A DNA stretch of 64,000 nucleotides from Thermoanaerobacter pseudethanolicus ATCC 33223 (lineage in GTDB: Bacteria; Bacillota; Thermoanaerobacteria; Thermoanaerobacterales; Thermoanaerobacteraceae), in contig NC_010321.1 of NCBI RefSeq assembly GCF_000019085.1, forward strand, positions 1,933,001 to 1,997,000, given 5' to 3'. Positions 9,585 through 18,574 of the stretch are shown here, piece after piece; position 1 is the first letter of the stretch, and the number at the start of each line of letters is the position of its first letter. The translations under genes were made by a program, and so were the position numbers. The notes beneath the pieces were generated by a model. It searched no databases. It had not been told where the DNA came from and worked only from the letters and a program-made list of their open reading frames with translations.

Positions 9585-10149
9585 CATATACCTCCAAATT
9601 CTTCAATAAGCTTTTCTATCATTTTATCGGTTTCTTCAATTAAGCCAGTCACTTCACTTTTTAAAAGTTTATCCTCTTTTTGATAAACAACTTTTATGTT
9701 TATTTTCTCTTCGTCTTTCTCTTTTCTGTATTGGGCATAGGCACCAAAAGGCTGTCTACAATTAACTCCAAAAGCTTTTAGAAGTTCCCTTTCAACAGAA
9801 GCCTCAAAAAATGTTCTTCTATCAACAATGTAGGAATAAAACTCTTGAAATATATTATCAAAACTTTCTGCAATTTCTACTGCAAGAATTCCCTGACAAG
9901 GTGCTGGTACAACTACATCAGGTGGGAAATATTCAGTAATAATACTCTCCAATCCTAACCTATGCAAACCCGCCGCTGATAAAACAATGCCGTCAAGGTT
10001 TAGTTCTTCCATTTTTTTGAGCCTCGTCCTTACATTACCTCTTATTGGAACAATCTGTATGTCTGACATTAAAGCCTGTATTATTTTCATCCCTTTTAAT
10101 GTTATAAGTTCAGGGTCTCCTGGTCCTACACCAATAAAATAAACTACAG
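9584..10149 (-). pseudogene. hemC: hemC remnant joined to the 5' end of a cbiF-like precorrin methyltransferase
   Basis: The downstream part is the C-terminal half of hydroxymethylbilane synthase ('IVPIRGNVRTRLKKMEELN', 'AAGLHRLGL', 'PAPCQGILAVE', and the cofactor cysteine in 'VNCRQPFGAYA'). The first 140 or so residues of HemC, including the GTR start motif and the catalytic aspartate region, are absent. Instead the same frame begins VVYFIGVGPGDPELITLKG, the start of a precorrin methyltransferase such as CbiF. The join lies at about 'KIIQALMSDIQ'. No good start codon precedes VVYF. A deletion therefore fused two genes and should have abolished both enzymes. Confidence 0.85.
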
Positions 10150-10725
10150 CTACTTCACCTTCTTTGTAATAATGAGTGACAAATAATCTATCTTTTTCCC
10201 TATATATCTATCAAGGTCGTAGGATATTTTTTCCTCTTTATGGCCGCACTTTATCACAAGGTATCCTTTGAAGCTTTTTTCTTTTAGAAGATTTACTATT
10301 TCCTCGTACCTTCTCGAAATTTTCATTAATACCACGTTATCAAACATATCAAGAGCTTTTGAAATTTCCGTCACATCTCCTGATGAAATCACTGCAAAAG
10401 TCTCGTTTCCCTCCGCAATTGGGATATTTAACCTTGAGGCAGCTGCACTATAGGAGGTGATTCCAGGAATCGTCTCTACTTCGTAATCCTCAATTCCTTT
10501 TAAAATGTATATGTAGGTACTGTAAATCATGGGGTCTCCTATTGTTATAAAAGCTACGTCTTTCCCCTCATCAAGCAACTCTTTGATTTTTTTAACATTT
10601 TCTTCCCACTTTGTTTTGAGGTCTTCTTTTGAGTAGGTCATGGGAAATTCCATAAATACTACATCGCCTTTTATATAAGGCTTTGCAATCTCATAAGCAA
10701 TACTTCATTCTCCTTTGCTTGTGGG
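10150..10725 (-). pseudogene. cbiL: cbiL remnant (cobalt-precorrin-2 C20-methyltransferase), 5'-truncated
   Basis: The frame holds most of CbiL: SIAYEIAKPYIKGDVVFMEF, then 'PMTY', 'VAFITIGDPMIYSTYIYIL', 'TIPGITSYSAAASRLNIPI', 'VVLMKI'. The N-terminal GVGPGDPE block is missing because the sequence runs directly into cbiX near 10725. An in-frame TGA at 10707-10705 lies between 'PTSKGE' and 'SIAYEI'. Restarting at ATG 10653 would give a 167-residue protein without the first part of the SAM-binding site. I judge it non-functional. Confidence 0.8.
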
Positions 10726-11057
10726 CCTACGATCCTGTCATCATACCCTATAGACTTTGCAAACTTAATCTTTAAACCCGGATATTTTTCTTTTTCTTTT
10801 CCAAAAACCTCAGGTATATCATGTAACACATGGTTTCCTTCAAATAAAAACATAGGAACTGCTATGATATCGTAAATTCTTTCTTCGACAAATTCTCTTA
10901 TGGAAGTAGATATATCAGGCTCGTTAAATTCCATAAAACCTGCCTTTACATCTTTGGTATTTTTTAGGCTCTTTATTTTTTCTACAACCTTAGTAACTAC
11001 ATCTTTAGTCTCTTAAACACGACTTCCATGTGCTATTATTAATAATCCTTTTCCCAT
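10671..11057 (-). pseudogene. cbiX: cbiX remnant (sirohydrochlorin cobaltochelatase) with nonsense codon
   Basis: Translation from ATG 11057 reads MGKGLLIIAHGSRV, then TAA (11015-11013), then continues in frame ETKDVVTKVVEKI, 'AGFMEFNEPDISTSI', 'PMFLFEGNHVLHDIP', 'SIGYDDRIV'. The chelatase histidines in 'AHGSR' and 'GNHVLHDIP' are visible. After 'DRIV' the sequence switches into cbiL, and the frame ends in a non-homologous tail at 10671. The nonsense codon probably arose from AAA (lysine) to TAA. The GGAGAG ribosome site before the ATG is still present. Confidence 0.85.
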
Positions 11058-11073
11058 AAAAATCTCTCCTTTT

Positions 11074-11826
11074 TTATAATGACACACTTACAAAGCAAAT
11101 GAGTGCAGTAAGCTCTGCCAATTCATTTACTGCACCGAGAGTATCCCCAGTCATACCACCTATTCTCAGCGAAATATACTTTGATACAATATAAGTAACA
11201 AAAAGCGATATAGTAAGTATTTTTACAAAAACCGCTAAAGGCAGTATAAAATAGCTTGTAGCAATTGAAATAACAAAAGCAATGGCAAATTCCCTTATCC
11301 CTACTTTACCCAGCATGAGTCCTCCAAGGCCTTCTCCACCTCTTGCAGATTTACTTATCATCATAGAAAACACAATTGACAATCTCCCAATAATTGGGGT
11401 AATTAAAAGTGCTGTTAAAGTAATATTTTCGTGTATATTGGTGAGAAATAATATTTTTAAAACAACTATAAAAATTGCAGCTAAGACTCCATTAGTGCCA
11501 AGTCTCGAGTCTCTCATTATCTCCAGCATTTTACTTTTATCCTTATTGCTAAAAAGGCCATCAAAAGTATCTGCAAGCCCGTCAATATGCATTGCTCCTG
11601 TTAAAACATAAGAAAAAGCTACAATAAAAGTCATTACAATTTCCCGGGAAAAGAAATCCTTTAAAGCAATATACAAAAGTGAAAGGATACCTCCTATAAC
11701 AATTCCGACTATTGGAAAATAAGATGCTATTCTATAAAACTCTCTTTTTTCAACATCAATTTCTATTGGTATAGGAAGGCGTGTCATAAACTGCATCGCA
11801 AGTACCAATCTTTTAATTTCTTCCAT
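11074..11826 (-). CDS. cobS: Adenosylcobinamide-GDP ribazoletransferase (cobalamin synthase)
   Basis: Membrane enzyme that joins AdoCbi-GDP to alpha-ribazole (phosphate) to finish the cobamide. The 250-residue protein has several hydrophobic helices and the CobS signatures 'QFMTRLPIP' at the N-terminus, 'GAMHIDGLADTFDGLFS' with the metal-binding acidic residues, 'RDSRLGTNGVLA' and 'ARGGEGLGG'. It starts about 22 bp after cobU. It lies immediately upstream of the corrin-gene remnants and itself appears undamaged, in keeping with use for salvaged cobinamide. Confidence 0.93.
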   Translation of the reverse strand: MEEIKRLVLAMQFMTRLPIPIEIDVEKREFYRIASYFPIVGIVIGGILSLLYIALKDFFSREIVMTFIVAFSYVLTGAMHIDGLADTFDGLFSNKDKSKMLEIMRDSRLGTNGVLAAIFIVVLKILFLTNIHENITLTALLITPIIGRLSIVFSMMISKSARGGEGLGGLMLGKVGIREFAIAFVISIATSYFILPLAVFVKILTISLFVTYIVSKYISLRIGGMTGDTLGAVNELAELTALICFVSVSL

Positions 11827-11848
11827 AAGGATATTGCATCCCTTTCAA

Positions 11849-12403
11849 TCATCCCTTTATTTTAAGAGGTATTCCTGAAACCATTAGATAAACTTCATCT
11901 GCAGCATCTGCCACTTTTTTATTCATCCTGCCTGCTATATCTCTAAATATCCTGCCCAGTTTGTATTCGGGCACTAATCCCATTCCCACTTCATTTGTCA
12001 CAAGAATTATATCCCCTTTAAAATCCTTCTTAGCACTTAATATCTTATCTACTTCGTCAGCAATTTGCTTTTCTATGTTATCAATCTCCTTCAACTCTAC
12101 TTTTTCCCATGTTAAGTCAACTTCCATTAATAGGTTTGTAATCATAACTGTAAGGCAGTCAATCAATGCGACTTTGGCATTGCTTTTTGATATTACGTCA
12201 TATAAATTTTTGTAGACTTCTTTTGTCTGCCAAAAAGGTGGCCTTCTCTCTTTATGCCTTTTGACCCTTTCCTTCATTTCTTCGTCAAAAGGAATAGAAG
12301 TAGCTATATAAAGGACACTGTTTCCTCCTTTTTCTAAAGCCAATTTTTCAGCAAATTCACTTTTGCCAGACCTTGCACCACCTGTGATCATAACAAGGCT
12401 CAT
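11849..12403 (-). CDS. cobU: Adenosylcobinamide kinase / adenosylcobinamide-phosphate guanylyltransferase
   Basis: Phosphorylates AdoCbi and then transfers GMP to give AdoCbi-GDP. The 184-residue length is typical. Visible motifs are the P-loop 'ITGGARSGKSEFAE' at the N-terminus, 'YIATSIPFDEEMKERVKRHKERRP' containing the guanylylated histidine region, 'LIDCLTVMITNLL' and 'LVTNEVGMGLVPEYKLGRIFRD'. It shares one base with the preceding decarboxylase gene (TAATG), indicating coupled translation. Confidence 0.94.
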   Translation of the reverse strand: MSLVMITGGARSGKSEFAEKLALEKGGNSVLYIATSIPFDEEMKERVKRHKERRPPFWQTKEVYKNLYDVISKSNAKVALIDCLTVMITNLLMEVDLTWEKVELKEIDNIEKQIADEVDKILSAKKDFKGDIILVTNEVGMGLVPEYKLGRIFRDIAGRMNKKVADAADEVYLMVSGIPLKIKG

Positions 12404-13488
12404 TATATTACAACCCTTTCTTTATCTTCTACTAAATCTTTTATATCTATTTCTTTCAAAGCCTGTATCAATTTTTCATTGTCTTCATGTCTTTTTATAG
12501 CAACTCTAAAAAAGCTTTTGTCCAGATACCTAAAATTAGAAGCATCTCTTATGAGAATTCCTTTTTTTAGAAGTATTTGTTTAAGGTCATTTACCCTTCC
12601 TGTTCTTAACTTTAACAATATAAAATTTACTTTTGTATCAAAAGCAACTAAATAATCAATTTCTCTTAAAGTATAAAGCATATACTCTATTTCTTTATTT
12701 ACATATTCCCTTGTTTTTTCTATATAAGCTTCATCTTTAAATATTTCTCTCCCCACAGCATCTGCAAGAGCATTTACTGTCCAAGGTTCTTTGTATTCTT
12801 CTAACTTTTGTATCAAAGAAGGACTTCCAATCCCGTACCCCAATCTCAGCCCTGGCATGCCAAAAAATTTTGTGACAGCTCTTACAATAAACAATTTATC
12901 ATGCTCTTTTGCAAGAGGTAAAGCTTCATAATTTTTATAGTCTTTCATAAATTCAATAAAAGCTTCATCTATCATGACAGGTATATTCAAAATCTCCGCT
13001 TTTTTTAATAAAATTCCTATTTCCTCTCTAATTATGGCTTGTCCTGTAGGATTGTTAGGATTCCCAATGATTAAAGAATCTGCCTCTTCCATTTGTAAAA
13101 GAAGCTTTGCGAGATTTACTTTAAACCCATAATCTTCTTCCAGCCTGAAATATATTGGTTCACCACCGTTTATGTGGACTGCCCTTTCATATTCCAAAAA
13201 AGCAGGAGACGGAATAAGGGGTCTTTTTACCTTAAATGCTCTCACAAAAAGATGTATGAGCTCTGTCGCACCATTCCCAACAATTATATTTTCTTGCGAA
13301 TACCCCACATACTGTGAAATAGCCTCTTTAAGTTTTCGATATTTTATATCCGGATATTTTGTTAAATCAACTTTTTTGATAATATCAAAAATCCATTCCG
13401 GCACCCCAAGAGGATTTATATTTGAACTAAAATCGATTATTTCTCCTTCATAATCATAAACATTTCCGCCATGCTCATAAGGCTTCAT
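12403..13488 (-). CDS. cobD: Threonine-phosphate decarboxylase (PLP-dependent)
   Basis: Makes (R)-1-amino-2-propanol phosphate, the linker of the cobamide nucleotide loop. The 361-residue fold-type I aminotransferase-like protein begins 'HGGNVYDYEGEIIDFSSNINPLG', typical of CobD and histidinol-phosphate aminotransferase relatives. It shows 'GNGATELIHLF', 'IGNPNNPTGQ', 'DEAFIEF', the PLP lysine in 'RAVTKFFGMPGLRLGYG', and a C-terminal 'FRVAIKRHEDN'. HisC is the main alternative, but the setting between cobU and cobS/cblS settles the role. The Salmonella name cobD is used; it is not the membrane enzyme CbiB. Confidence 0.9.
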   Translation of the reverse strand: MKPYEHGGNVYDYEGEIIDFSSNINPLGVPEWIFDIIKKVDLTKYPDIKYRKLKEAISQYVGYSQENIIVGNGATELIHLFVRAFKVKRPLIPSPAFLEYERAVHINGGEPIYFRLEEDYGFKVNLAKLLLQMEEADSLIIGNPNNPTGQAIIREEIGILLKKAEILNIPVMIDEAFIEFMKDYKNYEALPLAKEHDKLFIVRAVTKFFGMPGLRLGYGIGSPSLIQKLEEYKEPWTVNALADAVGREIFKDEAYIEKTREYVNKEIEYMLYTLREIDYLVAFDTKVNFILLKLRTGRVNDLKQILLKKGILIRDASNFRYLDKSFFRVAIKRHEDNEKLIQALKEIDIKDLVEDKERVVI

Positions 13489-13511
13489 TGAAACACCTTC
13501 TTTCGTTTACT

Positions 13512-14243
13512 CTAAATCAGCACCCCGACATATGTTAAGGGTTTATCTGTCAGTCCTTTAATAGATACTGTATCTTCTTCGTTGTGCACTACAAGGCAGC
13601 AGGTGGATGGCCCCCCTGATTTTAATACATCAAGATGTTGTGGAAAATTCGCCTCCACCTTTAATCCTGATATCTTCTCTAATATGCCAATTTCATATTT
13701 TACACCTTTTGAACCAACAGGTATTGCTTCCACTATTTCTTTGGAATTAGAAATCTTTATATAATCACTTAAATTAAGAACATCTTTTGCTCCTAAAACT
13801 TCACTTCCTACACGTGGATAACCTAAAAGAGAAACATGCATACCTGCTTTCACTTTTTTTATCTTTAAATCACAAACATTTGCTTTTGCTATTACAGTGA
13901 TTCCTATACCTGTAATAGATGTGGGAAAATTTTCTTCAGTACTTCCTGTAAAAACTACGTCTGAAAGTCCGTTCTCTTCAAGCTCGCTTTTTATGCCTCT
14001 TAAAATTTTTTGCCCTGTTGGATTCATTTCAACGGATAAAGTATCTGATATGACTAAGGGTTTTGCTCCTACACATAGTACTTCCGAAAGAGCCACTTTT
14101 ACAGTAGTCCTTCCTACAATCTCTTCATCAACTTTTAACACATCATGCTCTTTATTCCCTATTGCTCCGAGGCTGTCACAAGATATCACATATGCTACAT
14201 CATTTTCATAAATTATCACTAAATCTCTGTATCTCTCAATCAC
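13512..14243 (-). CDS. cblS: Alpha-ribazole kinase (AIR-synthase-like fold)
   Basis: Phosphorylates salvaged alpha-ribazole so that CobS can use it. The 243-residue protein resembles the AIR synthase/PurM family ('VDEEIVGRTTVKVALSEVLCVGAKPLVISDTL', 'ITGIGITVIAKA', 'SLLGYPRVGSEVLG', 'GGPSTCCLVVH'). It is directly preceded by a membrane protein of the CblT type, reproducing the cblT-cblS pair described in Listeria and Geobacillus. The name comes from this pairing and from family features. GTG is the start, with AGGAG some way upstream. It replaces CobT, which is not seen in the window. Confidence 0.8.
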   Translation of the reverse strand: MIERYRDLVIIYENDVAYVISCDSLGAIGNKEHDVLKVDEEIVGRTTVKVALSEVLCVGAKPLVISDTLSVEMNPTGQKILRGIKSELEENGLSDVVFTGSTEENFPTSITGIGITVIAKANVCDLKIKKVKAGMHVSLLGYPRVGSEVLGAKDVLNLSDYIKISNSKEIVEAIPVGSKGVKYEIGILEKISGLKVEANFPQHLDVLKSGGPSTCCLVVHNEEDTVSIKGLTDKPLTYVGVLI

Positions 14244-14246
14244 TTT

Positions 14247-14732
14247 TTATTCTCTACTCCTTTTAGGTATCGCTTTGTAAACCAATGCTGCAAGAAATAC
14301 ATTTGCAAATGACGCAATTGTTAGTGGTAATACCCATGCCGCAAAAAATCCCCATCCGAATATGGGCACAAACAAAAGGGTTGCAACAGGACCATTTAAT
14401 ATCGTAGCAGCGATTACTGCAATATAGATGTTAAATTTTCGATAAAAAAATTTAAACAAATAGGCGTATAATCCCATTTGCACTGCTATGTATATGTGAT
14501 TTGTAAGCCCTAAAGGAAATCCAGAAGTAATTGCTGTAAGCATGTGCCCTAAACTTATCACAAGGGCTCCATACCAACTTCCAAGGTATAATGCAGCAAA
14601 ATACCCTGGCATTGAGTCAAAGGCAACAGTGTTAAAGATTTTTATAAGAGCACCTACAGCACTTAAGGCTATAAGCATAGCAACAAGAGTAAGAGTTTTA
14701 ACATTTTTTAATGCATTTGCTTTTTCTTTCAC
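14247..14732 (-). CDS. cblT: Alpha-ribazole transporter (ECF S-component-like)
   Basis: The 161-residue protein has about five hydrophobic helices and the S-component look ('TLTLVAMLIALSAVGALIKI', 'MPGYFAALYLGSWYGALVISLGHMLTAITSGFPLGL'). It lies next to the AIR-synthase-like kinase, as cblT does in alpha-ribazole salvage loci. It starts with GTG overlapping the cbiB stop by 4 bp, behind GGGAGGAGATT. No EcfA/EcfT partner is adjacent, so if it works as an S component it must use the CbiQO module or a shared one elsewhere. The substrate is inferred from family and context. Confidence 0.78.
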   Translation of the reverse strand: MKEKANALKNVKTLTLVAMLIALSAVGALIKIFNTVAFDSMPGYFAALYLGSWYGALVISLGHMLTAITSGFPLGLTNHIYIAVQMGLYAYLFKFFYRKFNIYIAVIAATILNGPVATLLFVPIFGWGFFAAWVLPLTIASFANVFLAALVYKAIPKRSRE

Positions 14733-15667
14733 ATCAATCTCCTCCCTATATAAAACACCACAAGACCTAAAAATGAAGTCATATACATTATTCTTATGCT
14801 GTCTTTTATGTGCTGTGGAGTAATTTTTTCTTTTCCATCCCCAAGAGTTGGTTTAATTTCAGGCTTTCCAAAATAATAATTGAGACCTCCAAGTTGTATA
14901 TTTAAAGCACCGGCAACTGCTGCTTCTCCATGGGCACTGTTTGGACTTTGATGTTTCAACCTATCTCTTAAAAAAATCCTCCAACTATTTTTATAATCAT
15001 AGCCTAAGAGAAAAGCAGCTATAACAATCAAAAAACCTGTTATGCGAGCAGGGATAAAATTTAATATGTCGTCAAGTTTTGCAGAAGCAAATCCTAAGTC
15101 GAGGTACTTTTCATTTCTATAGCCTACCATAGAATCAAGAGTGCTTGCTGCCTTATAAAAGATAGCCAGCGGCGCACCTCCTATAAACGCGTAAAACATA
15201 GGGGCTATTATACCGTCTGATATATTCTCTGCAACTGTTTCTATCGCTCCTCTGGATATATTCTCAACATCAAGCCTATCTGTATCCCTACTGACTATAT
15301 AAGATAATCTTCTTCTTGCTTCAACTATATCACCCTTTGTCAACGCTTCGTATACTTTTCCTGCAGCTTTACCAAGGTCTTTTGTAGCAAGGCAGGTATA
15401 TATAATTAAAACATCGAAAGCATACTTTAAATATGGATGTATAAGTCCTGCAATATAAAGTAGTACATACGTTGCTGCAAATGCCAAAGTTACTGTAAGT
15501 CCACACAGTATAAAACCTGCTATTTTTAAAGCTCTGTCACTTTTAGCATATTTTCTAAGTATACTCTCTAAATGTGATATTACTCTCCCTATAATTCTTA
15601 CAGGATGAGGATATCCTTCAGGGTCTCCTATCAACAAATCCAATAAGTAGGCTAATACCACTTCCAT
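14729..15667 (-). CDS. cbiB: Adenosylcobinamide-phosphate synthase
   Basis: Integral membrane enzyme that attaches aminopropanol (phosphate) to adenosylcobyric acid. Motifs are 'LLDLLIGDPEGYPHPVRIIG' at the N-terminus, 'RRRLSYIVSRDTDRLDVENISRGAIETVAENISDGIIAPMFY', 'KAASTLDSMVGYRNEKYLDLGFASAKLDDILNFIPARIT' and 'HQSPNSAHGEAAVAGAL'. At 312 residues with several helices it is standard for the family. Start and stop codons overlap the neighbouring cbiP and cblT genes. The frame is intact. Confidence 0.94.
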   Translation of the reverse strand: MEVVLAYLLDLLIGDPEGYPHPVRIIGRVISHLESILRKYAKSDRALKIAGFILCGLTVTLAFAATYVLLYIAGLIHPYLKYAFDVLIIYTCLATKDLGKAAGKVYEALTKGDIVEARRRLSYIVSRDTDRLDVENISRGAIETVAENISDGIIAPMFYAFIGGAPLAIFYKAASTLDSMVGYRNEKYLDLGFASAKLDDILNFIPARITGFLIVIAAFLLGYDYKNSWRIFLRDRLKHQSPNSAHGEAAVAGALNIQLGGLNYYFGKPEIKPTLGDGKEKITPQHIKDSIRIMYMTSFLGLVVFYIGRRLM

Positions 15668-17190
15668 TAATCTCTATACCTCTCCATAATTTTATAGACT
15701 TCTTTCATGTCGATACTTTTTCTCACAATATCTGCAAGCTTATCATATTCTCTTTCTTTAAATTCTTTGTAATCAATAATTTCCTCTATAGGAGAAAGTC
15801 CTTTTGATTTTCTCACAATATTTATAAATTCTCTGACAAACTCTCTGTTTTCAAAAATTCCGTGTATGTAAGTTCCAAACACTTTTCCATCATCGCTTAT
15901 ACAACCGTCATAGACTTCGACCTTTTCTCCATTTCTATGAGTTATTACTGAAAAAGGCTGACAATCTCCCAAAATTCGACTTTGCCCCATGTGTATTTCA
16001 TATCCCTCTACAGCAATATTTCTAAGAGGTGATAATATTGATGGTAAATTATTGCGAATAACCGCCTTAATTTGGGTTGTTGTCTTTTCATTTTCAATTA
16101 CAGTCTCTATATCCAAAAGTCCAAGTCCCTCAATTTCTGAAGTTGTACTTTCAATTCTTCCCGGGTCTTTAATGACTTTTCCCAGCATTTGGTATCCTCC
16201 ACAAATGCCGACTATAAATTTCCCTTTTTTTCTCATTTCAAAAATTTCCTTATCAATCCTATATTCTTTCAATGCTTGCAAATCTCCAATTGTGTTTTTT
16301 GTTCCCGGAATTATAACCACATCACAATCTCCAATTCTTTCCCCTTTATTCACATAGCGAAGCTTTATTCCGGGAATTTTAGCAAGAGGTTCAAAATCCG
16401 TAAAATTCGATATGTGGGGAAGATTTATAACTGCAATTTCTATATCTCCTTCTGTATTCCTACGATAAAATCTCTCCGTCGACCCATCCTCTTCATCAAT
16501 GTGCACATCCATATAAGGGACAACACCTAAAACCTTTTTGTGTATAATGTCTTCTAACATCTTTAAGCCCGGCTTTAATATTTCAATGTCTCCTCTAAAC
16601 TTGTTTATAAGTACACCTTCAATGCGATTTCTCTCATTTTCTTTTAAAAGGAGCAAAGTACCAGCTATTGAAGCAAATACACCGCCTTTATCAATATCTC
16701 CTACAAGAAGTACTGGCGCATTTGTCATCTCTGCCATACCCATGTTTACAACATCTCTATCCCTTAAATTTATTTCCGCAGGGCTTCCAGCTCCTTCTAT
16801 TACAACAATGTCATTTTGACTTGCAAGAAAATCAAAGTCCTCTTTAATAAGCTTTAAAAGTTCAGGCTTAAATTGATGGTATTCAGCTGCAGATATGTTT
16901 TTATAAACTTTGCCTCTTAAAATCACCTGACTCATTCTATCAGAGCTGGGCTTTAAAAGGATTGGATTCATGTGATAAGAAGGCTTGATACCTGCAGCTT
17001 CCGCCTGCATGGCTTGAGCTCTCCCTATTTCTAATCCCTCATCAGTTATATAGGAATTTAAAGCCATATTTTGAGACTTAAAAGGGGCTACTCTGTAACC
17101 ATCTTGCTTGAAAATTCTGCAAAAAGCAGCAACCAATAAGCTTTTACCTACTGAAGAGGCAGTTCCTTGTACCATTAGTTTAAGTGTCAT
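15667..17190 (-). CDS. cbiP: Cobyric acid synthase (glutamine-hydrolysing)
   Basis: Amidates positions b, d, e and g of adenosylcobyrinic a,c-diamide. The N-terminal ATP-binding domain has '[22 protein letters not shown]' and '[25 protein letters not shown]'. The C-terminal class-I-like amidotransferase domain has '[12 protein letters not shown]' (nucleophile Cys) and '[10 protein letters not shown]' (His). The ATG at 17190 was chosen because AGGAGG precedes it; a longer reading from 17244 would extend into cbiA. Length about 507 residues. It lies directly after cbiA. Confidence 0.94.
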
Positions 17191-17191
17191 A

Positions 17192-18574
17192 TTAATCCTC
17201 CTGAAAAGCATTTGAGTTCTGGTATTGAACACATTTGTCAACAAACCTCTTGACAGCCTCTTTATATGTGTATAAATTTATGTGAACATACGTCGCCAGG
17301 CAATTTTTATGCACAAATCCACATTTCCAAGCCTCTTTTTTTCCCGGTTTATGCACAACGTATGAGGTTTTCTGTGAAAAACCTTTTATTATTGAGTGGT
17401 GAAACTCATGCCCTTTTATTTTATCCCCTTTTCTAAAAAGGATGTTATCTTCAATAACTTCTGCCTCAACATAGCCAAATCTCTGAAGCCTTTTTGTCAT
17501 GACAGTTTCAAAATCGTAAATTCCTGCCATTTCAAAAGTATTTCCTTGTAAATCTGTTATGCTTTTTGTGAGATACATAAAGCCGCCACACTCTGCATAC
17601 GCAGGCATACCAGCATCTATTGCATCTTTAACCGATTTTAACATTTTTTTGTTTTTATTAAGCCTCTCCGCGAAAACCTCTGGAAACCCTCCTCCTATGT
17701 ACAAACCCGATATTCCATCTGGCAGCTTATAATCCTTAAGAGGGCTAAAGGGTACAAGCTCTGCTCCAATTTCTTCAAAAAGTTCCAAACTCTCTTTGTA
17801 ATAAAAGTTAAAAGCCTCATCAAACGCATACCCTATTTTTACCTTTTTTAAATCATGGTGCTTCCCAGTTGTGTCTCTAAAAGTACTTGAACAGTCAATC
17901 GCATCAACATTGAGAATTTTTTCTATATCAATGAATTTTTCAATATAATCATATAAGGCATCAAACTTGTGTTTAATTTCTGGCATCTCATATATCGGCA
18001 CAAGGCCTAAGTGTCTTTCTGGCAAATCTAATTTTGCATCCTTTGGAAGATAGCCAAAAACCTCAATACCTAAATCTCTTGTTATGCATTCTTTCAAAAG
18101 GGCATAGTGTTTTTTATTTCCAGCTTTATTTAATATCACACCTTTAATTTTTACTTCCCTATCATAGTGCATATAACCCATTATTAAAGCTGATACACTT
18201 GTCGCCATAGAAGAAGCATCTACAACTAAAATCACAGGAATATCTAAAATTTTCGCAATATTAGCACTGCTCCCCTTTTTTGTAGTATCAATCCCATCGT
18301 ACATTCCCATAACACCTTCAATTATAGAAATGTCAGCATTGCAGGCATTTTTGTAAAAAAGCGATTTAAGGTTTTGTTCCCCCAACATGTACAAGTCGAG
18401 ATTGCAGGAAAAATTCCCTGTGACATATCGGTGATAAGCAGCATCTATATAATCTGGACCTACTTTAAAAGGCTGAACTTTATACCTTTTTGACAGTACT
18501 CCCATCAGGCCAAGGCTTACAGTAGTTTTACCTGCTCCTGAATGAGTGCCTGCAATCATTACAGCTTTACACAA
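17192..18574 (-). CDS. cbiA: Cobyrinic acid a,c-diamide synthase
   Basis: ATP- and glutamine-dependent amidation of cobyrinic acid. It shows a P-loop '[20 protein letters not shown]', '[12 protein letters not shown]', '[11 protein letters not shown]', and a C-terminal amidotransferase-like part with '[14 protein letters not shown]', '[15 protein letters not shown]' (nucleophile Cys) and '[11 protein letters not shown]'. TTG at 18574 is favoured by AAAGGAG ten bases before it; an ATG at 18595 lies further inside btuD without a clear ribosome site. Its normal substrate comes from the corrin pathway that is broken downstream, so it now probably depends on imported corrinoid intermediates or is a relic. 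Confidence 0.92.

Noticed and set aside
10150..10653. Functional 167-residue methyltransferase starting at an internal ATG
   Set aside because: It lacks the N-terminal GPGDPE part of the SAM-binding fold, and an upstream in-frame stop shows the full gene is interrupted.
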